A DNA stretch of 64,000 bases from Aphrocallistes beatrix. Lineage: Eukaryota; Porifera; Hexactinellida; Sceptrulophora; Aphrocallistidae. This document shows positions 50,331 through 62,300 of the stretch, piece after piece (position 1 is the stretch's first letter; the number at the start of each line of letters is the position of its first letter). Below the pieces are notes generated by a model. That model had not been told where the DNA came from. It did not search any database and saw nothing but the letters and a program-made list of their open reading frames with translations. Location: assembly GCA_963281255.1 (NCBI GenBank), contig OY725490.1:2728001-2792000 (forward strand), written 5' to 3'. Position numbers and translations under genes: made by a program.

Positions 50331-53300
50331 ATGGTTAGTTGTAGAACATATTCGAACCAGTGATAGCAGATGATTGTGTTGTAATAAATGTATTGACACA
50401 GCAAGTATATACCTACGTTAACACACAATGTTGGATGTTTGTTATTCTAATTTCATGCCATTGCTGCACAGAGTTGATATTCCTCGAAGGTAGAAAGTCG
50501 ATAAATCTGTTTAAAAAAAGGTAGCGTAAAAATAAATTAATATTAAACCCCAGATACCTGTAAATAATTTAACTGTTCTTTTTTTGAGATGGAAATAGAA
50601 CAATTATGCTGTTATTCTTTATATTTTGATGGTCATTATCTCCATTTTAGGACATAAGGAAACTCTTCCAGCAACAGGTATGACTGTTCTATTTTGTTTC
50701 ACCCCTCTCATTGTTTATTCAGTGCAGAAATGACACGTGTTGGACTGGAATGTTGAGTTTATTTCCACTTCGATACGTGTCACTACCCTAAAACATTCTC
50801 GCATCTGTTGGTATTCAATCTATGAGAACTATGACATATTTCGCATTGAATCGAATACTATCCAATGCTTATGCTTACACAATTGACAGATTGAGAGAAC
50901 TCAAGAAACAGATAAAGCGAAGAAGCTACATTCGAAGAAAAGAGCGAGAAATATCATTGAAAGCGGTGACTAAACTTAATTAATAATTGGGGATTGTATT
51001 TGAGAGAGAGAGAGCAAAATTTATATTTTAGCTAAACTAGTGCAGTTGGTTGTACTGTACTGCCGAAGGAACAGTGTTCACAACCAGCCAATCTCTAAAC
51101 TAAACTCACTCATTTGAAGGGATCCATCTCTCTAATTGATTTCCAATTTTATCTCAAAAGTACTACTGAATTTTAATATCTTAGTCTTAGAATTATCTCC
51201 TCAATTTCTATTTCAGTCATCTGGTGTGTGAAGAGTATTGTTTATTTTTAGATTCAGATGATGATGTTATATCAACTACCCCCAAACCTAAGATGTGAGT
51301 TCTAATCCCAGTAGGATACTGGGAATTCAGGACTCCATAAGTTACCTCATAGATATTCTTCATAGATATTCTTCAGGTCAGTAAGTATTTTTAGTTAGTA
51401 AAATGATTGTTTTAGAAATTCAAAGCCAAAGAAAGAGGAACCCTGCTTAATCCCAATTACCCCAAGCGATTACTTCAGACAGTATCCAAGCAAGAGTCTT
51501 GACAATTCCAAGGTTCTTATGTTATTATAAAAACCGTATATCCTAGAATATCGAAAGAGGGTGCTGAGATTTTTTGAATAAAATTTTACAACAAATTATT
51601 TTCTCTTTCCATTTATCCAGTCACTCGTGTGGTTATATTCATTGAGAAGTTTCCTATGCCTGAAATATTCATTTCCCATCAGGTGCTAAAAATTAATTAA
51701 TTGGCAACTCTTGTCAAGGATTACACTGCATGGTTAGTATCCAAATATGCAATATTTTTAGAATTCTTCGATTCACTCGTCATAGAGTGAGCATTGAGAA
51801 CTTATCAATATTCAATAATATTGGTCTCTCAGCACATTCCTTTAGAACTGGTATTGTGACGATAAATCGACTTGAAAGAATGTTCCTTAATTATTTTGCA
51901 TATTTTTCAAAGCATGAAGCAACTACCAAATCTCTAACAAGGAATGAAGCAGACTCCACAAGCAATCTGAATGCTAACGGTACGAAGTCAGAGGCTGTTC
52001 CTCCCGCGAAGAAGCAAAGGACAGAGGAGCACAGCTCTCAGGAATCCAGTCAGTCTCCCAATCTCGCGAATGAGATCGCATGTCTGGATATCCAAATACC
52101 AACTCCATCTACACCTACACCTACTGTCACAAATACGCCCACTGCTCACAAACTATCTTCTTCAAGCACGAAAAGTAAGATTTTTCCCCTAGAATCGCAT
52201 GCATAGTTAGAACATTGATTTCAATCATTGTTTATGAACAATAATTAAATAATATCTTGATAAAAAGATTATCAGGGATTAAAACTCGACTTTTGCGAAG
52301 AATTATTGTTCTTTTGCAGTACAGTAAGCTTAGTTTTTATATTCAACACTCCTTTCCCAATTTACTTCTACTCAGGCGTGTCAAACTGGTGGCCCGCAGG
52401 TTGCTTAGAGGTGGCCCGCCAGCCAGTTGCGAAAAAATATGATAATTGAATGAATCAGTAGTTAAAATTTATTCATTTCTATCAAGGCCCGGGGAAGAGC
52501 TGGGGTTATGAAATTGGCCCATTACGTATCCGATTCGAGTTTGACACACCTGTTCTATCTAGTACTTTTCTTATATTTGACTTGATTCTTATAATAACAT
52601 CTAATTGAAAGTTCCTTATCCCCGATTTATTATAGACCCATCATCTGCTACAAAGACCCCTTTAGTCCGCAATACTAGCTCCAATGCCGGCAACTATTTC
52701 GCGTACATGAACAGAGCTGGTCCAGCTAACCTCGGCGGTAAACAAATCCCATCCGGAGAAGCAAACTGCCTCGGCAACCTGACCTTTGTCATCACCGGAG
52801 TGCTGGACTCGCTGGAGAGAGAGGACGCGAAGGACCTGATAGAGAAGCACGGGGGGAGGGTGGTGGGCTCCATCAGTAAGAAGGTGACACATCTCGTGGT
52901 GGGGTTAGATGCAGGGGAGAGCAAGCTGGCTAAGGCCAGGCAGCAGAATGTAGCGGAGATTAACGAGGATCAGTTGATGGAGATGATCCGGACTCGCCCT
53001 GCTAGTGCTGTGAAGTCGGTCACCCCTGCTAGCAGCAAGAAGAAATCTAAACCTTCAGGTGAGGCTAATCATAGGCGCCGAACCCGGGAGGGCTGGGGGG
53101 CTCGAGCCCCCCCCTGGATTCGAAGATGGCCCATTAGACGCAATACAAATTTAGGACTGAGCCCCCCCCTGGAACCCCGAAATTGTCCTTAGATTTCGAA
53201 AAGTTCGGCGCCCATGAGGCTAACAGCTGTCGTTAATCATTGTGGGGTACTATTGGGGAAACGCGTATGGTGCATTGGCATTTAATCAGTTTTTAAGATG

Positions 53301-56300
53301 ATATATATTTATTTTTGGTGAAAAAATGGTGATGTTAGAAAGTGACAGAAATCTGGAAATTCATAATTGAAATAATACAATGACTAGCCTTGAATCAAAA
53401 CCAAGACTGCCAAGAGAGAGCATGAGTGGTGACTTATATTTTATAAAAAAAATTTGTAATTTAATTAAGTAGTGAAGTAATAAACTATTTTTTAGGGAAA
53501 ATGGCGAATACATCTTTGGATATCTCTCCAACTTCAGCTCAGCCTATTGCGTACACCATGGACGTATCTGAACCTACCAGCTCTCAATCTAAACAAGACA
53601 TCAAGATGGAAGTTGAGCTCTTGAAACCTAAACCTGAACCAGCTCAGAACGTTCCTTGTCTCCTCTTAGTGGACAAGTACCGTCCTACTTGTGTGAGGGA
53701 GATAATCGGGGCCGCTAGGGATACTAGTCCGGCTAGCAAGCTCATGAGATGGCTGAGAGATTGGTTCTCTGTCAACCGGGGAGGAGGAGTGAAGCAAGGT
53801 AAACCAGCTTCTAAAGGTGAGTCTAGGATTGCTATGATGCACAGGACCTGCGTTATGATTGGCCAAATTAAATTTATGGATAATACGGAACTTATATTAA
53901 TGCGGCCCTGTTCTCTCGTATACTATGATATGACATACATTTAGTCACAAATGCACATGTCTATCTTCTCAATCATTTCTGTTTCCTCGGATTAATAATA
54001 CGTACATGTAGGATAAACCCATTTTCTCTCCACTCAATAATATTAAGTTATTTGGTGTGTTTTTTACAGCCGGTTTCTTCAACAAAAACCCAGCCAACTT
54101 CAAAGCAGTGCTGCTATCGGGTCCGCCCGGTATCGGCAAGACGACCACGGCGACTCTCGTGTGCAGAGAGCTGGGACTGAGCTATGTTGAGCTGAACGCC
54201 AGCTCTACACGCAGCAAGTCGAGCCTGCAAGATAGCGTGTCACAGATGCTCACTAACACCACCCTGTGTCCTAGCTCTACTGCTAACACGGACAGGAATG
54301 AGAGACACGTACTCGTGATGGATGAAGTGGACGGGATGGCTGGGAATGAAGATAGAGGTGGAGTGCAGGTTTGTTTGTTTTCCGAGCGAACGAATTTTCT
54401 CACGAAAATAATCAACCAGTAAATCCTAAGTGCACTTTACTATATAACATACGAGTTAGTACAGCGGTTTTCGACCTTTTTGGGCTGTGGACCCCCTATA
54501 AATTTTTTTCTCTATTCTGTGGACCACCGCTTATTAACCGTAACACAAAATTTCGGATCCTGTGGACCCCCTGATATATTCTGTGGACCACTAAGGGGTC
54601 CATGGTTGGGAACCACTGAGTTAATATATTCGAATGAAATGACAGGTGTTTAGGGATGCCATGATCTCGTTAGAATAAGGGCTAATATGAACTCACATCT
54701 CAATGACATGCATCCGCAGATAACGCGTTTCCAGCTGCATTACAAAATCATTTACATTTAACTAATGTCGGTTGGATGGTTGGATGGTGACAAATATTGA
54801 AATTATTCGAAGTTGAGACATTTTCCCCTAGATTCAATATTAAATTTATTGACAAGTGCAATACAATTAAATTTATAATGTGACCAGTTCATGGTTTGTC
54901 TAGAAGCGCTAAAATTATCTAAAAAGAAAATTTTATCTATTGATTCAGGCAAAAAATACATGAGAACGTATTCGTATCTTTGGTGAGTGTTTAACTACTC
55001 TTGTTACGATTACACGTGTGGATTACTACGTAATTTGAACCAATGCAAAAATGTTAATTGTAAATCATACATAACTATCTGAAAGACTGTTTCTATACTT
55101 TCAATATCATACTAAATGGGCTCATTTGTTCTCAACCACAGTTTATGATAAATCCTACACAAATTATAGCATCGCTCATTACTGCAAACAATCTGTTCCA
55201 ATAATGCGTAAATTATTCCATGACATGAATAGAAAATGCATTGGATCCCATTAGGCTTTCAAGGAGAGTGTATAATAGTAAACTGCCATCATCTTTAATG
55301 AAGTTAGGAGTTGATATAGTATTAAACACATGGCTGATTCAGATCAAGTCAATCCTTTAGTTTGTGTAGTGTGCCATTTGTATAACGCGCCTATTAACAT
55401 ATTGGAATGTTTCCATGTCATCTGTGAAGATTGTCATTTGAAAAAGAAAGGCAAATTATTCCTACTTCTCTGTCCTTCCTGCTCGCAAATCACTAGCCTA
55501 CCGATCAAAGATAAGTTGAGAGAGTTAGCAGAACAATTGACGAGAAAATCTGGCATTCCCGAGGAAATGACAGCTCCACTCGAAAGTAATTTAACAAAGT
55601 TGTGTGAAGAAATTGCGAAAATTGGCACTGAGAAATCAGAATTGGAGAAAAAGTTGGATTACTCAAAATCAAGCTACGAATCCAAACTAGTAAATATAAA
55701 CTCAGAGTTTGACAAGAAGCTTAAAATCCTCGAAACAGAGCGCGACTCTCAAATACAAGCATTAGAGAAGGAGCATAAAGCCGATAAAGATAAACTAAAC
55801 AAACAGTTTGAAAGTGTGAGCAAGTCTCTCACGAAATGTGAACAGCAAAAAGCATTCCTGCAGATTTGCTCGGAAAGACTGACAGAAGAGGAGTTTAGTC
55901 GTTACAAGGAGATCCTCAATCTACCCAAACCGCCCCAGCAACAGAATATCGCATCCATCAGCGTCAAATCGTTAGAACCAGACTCGCCTAAGCTTCTTAC
56001 GGACAGCAAGCTCCACGTTACGCAGTCTCTCCCGCTCATTAAGAGGGAGCGGTCCCCTTCCAGGATTAAACCGGTGTCTCGGTACAAGAGAAACTTTGCC
56101 TTGTGCAAAGATCCAGCTTTCTGCTTTGGGAAGTATGGAAGTGGGAATTCTGAATTTCGAGGGTTGAAAGCGGTTGCTATTTCTCCTGATGACATTATCA
56201 TATATGCATTAGATTTGAACCAAGTCAAAGCTTTTGATAACAAAGGATCCTTCCTTTTTCAGTTTTCTTCCTTCCCAGTTAAACGCTCCCAAATTCCAGA

Positions 56301-59300
56301 TCTGACAGCAATTGCTGCCGATCAGTGTTGCATCTATGTATCAGACGTGAATCTTGATATCATACACGTATTATCTCTCTCCTATTCCCTCCCGTCTGAT
56401 AACTACCCCTCAGAGGCAGAATTCAAGTGTAGCATTGGGAATTCTGGTCCTTCCGTGCAGAGACTCAGCAAACCTGGGCCTATGATGTACAGTGCATTCA
56501 AGAGCAATCTTTTCGTTGCGGATAACGGCAACAAACGAATAGCTCTTTACAACGCAGGGTACCAGTATGTGTGCCAGGTTGGAAAAGGTCAGATTGAGCA
56601 GGTCTGTAGCTTAGCTGTCTCTCTGGATGGAGAACTGGTGTATGCTCTGGAACGCGCAAAGACGAGTAAATGCGTACGGATATTCAACTCTTCTGGAGAG
56701 CTAATCAAAGAATTGGGAATGAGACACTCCGAACTTAAGCATCCGTGGTCGCTTTGTACCAGCGATGAGGGCCAGGTAATGGTGACAGATGGATCTCCGG
56801 ATTATGGCACCCTAGGACATTCAGTAAGAGTGTTCAGTAAGGAAGGCAAGCTACTTGGAAAAGTAGGGTGTAGTGGAAAGATCCCTGGACAGTTTAAAGA
56901 CCCGAGAGGGTTAGTGATAGATGGGAAGGGAAAGATGATCGTAATCGATAGTGGAAACCATCGATTGCAGATATTTTAACTTGTATTGCTGGTTTGTTAT
57001 TAAAATTTGCTATCCGCATTTGACAAAATATTGAGAGACTAAAAGTCAAATTGAATAATGAATATAAAATCAATAAATACTGCAACATGAGACTAAAATC
57101 CATGGACAGTTGGCTGGTATTGTACAGTTGTAATCATGATATTGAATAGTTTCTACAAGTATGAAATAAATTAGTTCACATTATTTCGAGAAACAACTCT
57201 CATATCTAATCATAGTTATTAGTGTAATTCGGAGACTAGCAATCATCACCAATATATTTGAGTATTGCATTGTCCCATCATGAAGTTACAAAGTGCAAAG
57301 CGGATGCATATAAGTAATGTATCCTTACTATTAAAACTCGATTAATGTGTATGTGTGTATATATATATACAAGCGCGCTTCGCTTGCTTGTGCTGCGCGG
57401 CTGCATAGTTTGCTGCATAGTTTGAGCATAATTTGAGGATAATTTGAGCATAGTTTGAGCATATTTTGAGCATATTTTGAGCATAGTTTGAACATATTTT
57501 GAGCATATTTTTGAGCATATTTTGAGCATAGTTTGAGCATAATTTGAGCATAGTTTGAGCATAATTGGAGCATAATTTAAGCATAGTTTGAGCCATAGCC
57601 TACTATGATAATGCCTCAGAGTAACTTGTGAATTTGGGACTAGGGATGCGGTAGAAGATGGTTGAACTAATACATGAGCTGCAATAGCTACACATTCAAT
57701 TGTAATTCCATTTGATAGCGAATATACTACTTCCTATTAAGCGATAATATAATTTCGACCTCTAAATTCAATGGTTTACGAGATATTCGACAAATTACCA
57801 AATGTGACCAATATGATACATTGCCATTGTCTCGTAAACCATTGAATTTAGAGGTCGAAATTATATTATCGCTTAATAGGAAGTAGTATATTCGCTATCA
57901 AATGGAATTACAATTGAATGTGTAGCTATTGCAGTTTTCAAGATATAACTCCAATTGACCAAAACACGTTTCCATAGCAACACTGGAATGTAGCAACATT
58001 CCATGAAATAATTTCAAACTTTTCGCATTAACCCATTCACATCTAAGTTTCATGCGAAAAATTTTATAATAAAAACACTAAGTGCCCCTAAACGGCCTCT
58101 GAAAATCACCAAATTTGTCACAAATATACCCTATTGCGCAACAATATGGTGACTAATCTAAATTTTAACAACGGTTATGGGTACTTTGACACCATATTTA
58201 TATATGCTGGTAATACATTCCTAAGCTATATTGCGCTGCGTTAATGATTTAAGGCAGCTCATGTATTAGTTCAACCATCTTCTACCGCATCCCTAGTCCC
58301 AAATCCGCAAGTTACTGTGTGGCCTTATATACAGTAGGCTATGGCATAATTTAAATTATACAAAATTAAATTCTTATATTCTTATTTTTAGTTTACTTGA
58401 TACGAAGTCACAAATTCACAAACCTAAATTTTTGCTACAGTTCTGATTTCATTAACTGCAGGCAAATGGCAATTCAGCATACTTAATAGAGAACAAGAAA
58501 GCGACGTATTGTTTCTCTAATATGCCAAGCGCCCAATGGACAGCTCTGCGGACACGCAGTGTCTGCAGGCCGCGTAGCGCAAGCAAGCGAAGCGCGCTTG
58601 TAATTTAATATAATTGGTCAATATGGAATAGACTTGACTCCTTGCACATACCAAGTTAGGATCACTCTCTAACTTTGAAATTTGTTTGGTTGAAAGAAAA
58701 AAGTGTTCAAAACTCATTTAAGGATGTATATTATGCAAATGCCATATGATTCACTTAATGGAACTGCACTATTAGTCTGTCGACTGACATATTTTTTTAC
58801 AAAGGTGTGAGAATAAAAGCACACTTCAACCCCTCCTCCAAATTTAGTGAGTACGACCCTAGACGTATCGAAGTAAAGTGAGTAACAGTTCCTAAACATG
58901 TTGATGGGACGGACCCTAGGTTGGACAAGCTTGAATTAAATAATAACTTAATTTGGTAATTTATTAATGTATCTAGAGAGCTACGAACACATATATAACA
59001 GCAGTAATGTGTACAAACAGTGAAAATTAGGGAAATACACATGATAAGAAGGTTTCATAAATATTTTCTATTTATAAACAGGGGTGTTGACACGATTCAA
59101 AAAGTGAGGGGTAGGGTGCTTGAGGTTGAAACCAAGGGAGACATACAGCTCCCCAAAGGGGGTAGTTAGAGAAACTCTGTATATGAACCAAAAACCTGGA
59201 GAGGCCGGAGCCCCCACAGCACCCCCCGCGCCCACGCCTCTGTACATATGTACTTCTTATTCGAGTTAGGCCAACCAGCCGGACCAGTCGGAGCGGCCCT

Positions 59301-62300
59301 ACGCATCGATAGAGTTGTTGCTATAAAATAACTCTGAACGATTGGTAGGGAAGACTAGCAATTGAAATACATGCAATTTAAATAATTATCAAAAAAGGTT
59401 ATGATATATCCTGTTAGGATCATCATATAAGAACATTTCATCTGCTATGTTTCGAAAATAATACTCAGAATGATATGAAATTTCTTTTGTAGCATAATAG
59501 TAGCATCCTTTCAAATAAAATAAGCTCTGTACCAAAGATTTGAGGCCAGAACAGGGCAGCTTCTAAGTCCCAATACCCTTAAGATGGAATACAATAGAAA
59601 TATAGAGAATTAGCGAACCATCTTTAAAGTAGCGATATAGAACGTTGAGCATTTTTTAGCAATTCAAAAACATTAAATAAAATCAAGAATCAAGTGCCTG
59701 CCACAAAACAAGTGTTGTTGTTTTTAATTGCCCTAATGTACCTGTATACATGTACATACATATGCATAATTTTCGCACCCTTATTGGTGTTTTAATGGAG
59801 TTGTACTAGGTCTGTCGACCGACATCTTTTTATTATTTTGCTTAGTAGCCCAGGTAAAGTTTAATTATTGAAATTAAATAGTATTAAACTTCTCATCAGC
59901 TTTTGTGATACACAGCACTTTCAATGAACAGTATCATGAAATTGCTATGGACACAACTTAAATATGCTCATTCTCATTTTGTCCTGAATGGAATAAAAAC
60001 TTGGTTTTCATCATATTGTATGTAGTAGTGTATAGCTAATGCATGTGTATTCAATGTTGCTTGGTTGTACTTTACGCCAGTAAACTAAACAAGGTAAAGT
60101 ACCTCCTTAGTTTGTTCAGGATGATGGTGTAAGTATAAAGAAAAACTAACATGATGTTAAACTTTATTGTTATTAGTATTTACATAATAACCACACAGTG
60201 AACTGTTGTTATGAACTCTTATTCTATCACATATCTAAGTTGTAAACACACTAGAGAACCTACTTACTTACTGGGAAATTTCCATTCTTATTCTCACAGA
60301 GAGTCCCTTATGATCAGAGATAGGTAGCTCATCCCCGACTTTATCAGTGTAGAAAAGCTCAACTGGGTTAACAGTTACGTCCAAGATCTGAGCCCCTCCC
60401 GCGAAACAGTGGTCAAAAGTCGCCCCTTCAGATGGATAGGTCACTTCTTCCGGGTTGCTCTTTATTTCCAGCGGTTGCATCGCATCACATAAAGCTTGAA
60501 ATTGTGCTACGCAATTCAGGTGTGTGCGTGGGCATATATTAAAGTCTCCAGATATAAATATCATCTCGTTCTTGTTTAGACCGTTCTTGTACTCGGCAAT
60601 TTCTTGTAATTGCGCTAGTCTCACCCACGTTTTACCATGGGAATATAGATGTGTGTTTATCACGTGTAAGAGTAAGGGGCGTTTTCTCTGAATTTTTATA
60701 CGGACATGTTGGAATCCTTTGTAACTTGCTTCGAACCATGGATAGTTCTTAAATGTTGTCTCTTTTTCAGAGATTATTGGATACCTGCTGAATATAATCA
60801 GTCCCGAATTTCCGCCGAGGATATAAGGCAATGAATTTGAAGTGGAGTTGATGCTACTGAATGGCATCCATGGAGATATTTCGGTATAGAACTTCTCCAT
60901 TGTTGCTACCCCTAGCGTGATTCCGAGTAGCTTGAAGAGAGGGAATTCTTGTATCACTAGTACATCATAGTCTTTCGCCGCTTTCGCCAATCTAGAGAGT
61001 CTATCTTGAAAATGAGGCCCATAGTTTCCTAAGTACACTCCCCACATGTTCTGAGAGAGTAGCCTCAAGGTGTAGCCACTGCCTTCTTCTTCGTTATGGG
61101 TAGATCCGATTTCTTCAGGATATGTCTCTGCCATATTAGGAGTATCTAACAGGGTAATTTAACTACAAAAATTAGCATATAACGCAGGGAATTCGACGCC
61201 ATAGGAGGGGAAATGGTTCAATGTGGAAGTCATTTGTATGTCAATTCTATTATCATTAAGTTTAGATGTAATTATCTGCTATCAAAATCTCATTTGATTT
61301 GTGTTGCAGTAACTACCCATTGGAGCATAAAAACAATGATTAGAATATTGCAACACAGACATGTGTTTGATACTTGTTAGCTATCATGTAAACATGGAGT
61401 TCAAGTCTACTCATCTTAATTAACCTTTTAATTAGGAACTAATTAACATTTTAATTAGGAACTAATCGCTTTGATAAAGACAACCAAGATTCCCATCATA
61501 TGCATCTGCAATGACAGACAACATCCTAAGATGAGAACCTTAGTACACTACTGCTATGATTTGCCGGTATCCCGTCCAGATATTGAGCAGGTAAAGACCG
61601 CCATGATGAAAATAACCTACAAAGAAGGGATAAAAATCCCCCCGAAAGCCCTTGAAGAAATGATCATCGCTTCAAACCATGACATAAGACAGGTACACTT
61701 CAATATCGATAAATAGCTTGTATATATTGTATCTCTCTCGTGCATAAGATAAGGAATTGTAAGGACGAATTAATTGATGTGGTTTCCATGAAATCTAAAG
61801 AAAAGTTTGAATAGAAGAAATGGTTTCATTGTAACATTGAAATGTAGGTTATTCACAATATATCCATGTGGACGGCGGATTCAAAGGTCCTCTCTTACGA
61901 AGATGCCAAAAGCAATGCACAAAACGCGAAGAAAGTGGTTGTAAAAGGACCATTTGATGTTATCAAGCAAGTGTTCCAGCGCCCAGAAGCGAATCCTATA
62001 GACGAAAAGATGGATCTCTTTTTCCAGGACTACTCGATTGGTCCGCTTTTTGTACAGGAAAACTACCCGCTCATTCGTCCATTTGGCGCCAAAGGAAATC
62101 TACAACGCCATTTAGATCTAATGGCCATGGGGGCTGACAGCATTTCGACAGGAGACATCATCAGTCAACGTATCCGAGCGGCGCAAGGTTGGAAGCTATT
62201 ACCAATGCAAGGTTTCTTCTCCACTGTATACCCTGGCCAATTACTATTGGGTTCATTTGCTGGAAGAATTGAATTCCCGAAATGGTTAGGTAACAATTCA

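Larger units (their letters stand above)
56980..60267. other. Intronic spacer of RFC1 between the two nested genes, repeat-rich
   Basis: Holds the reversed Helentron tail (57371-57402), an 11-bp tandem array, a 750-bp foldback, another Helentron-like 3' end and a hAT-like MITE, each listed separately. From 58620 to 60267 I see no gene apart from these. Confidence 0.5.

Noticed and set aside
52653..52924. Minus-strand open frames over the RFC1 BRCT exon
   Set aside because: Shadow frames of a verified coding exon.
57278..57596. Three overlapping minus-strand frames rich in CSNYAQTMLK-like repeats
   Set aside because: They are the 11-bp tandem repeat read in three frames; the unit lacks stops on that strand.
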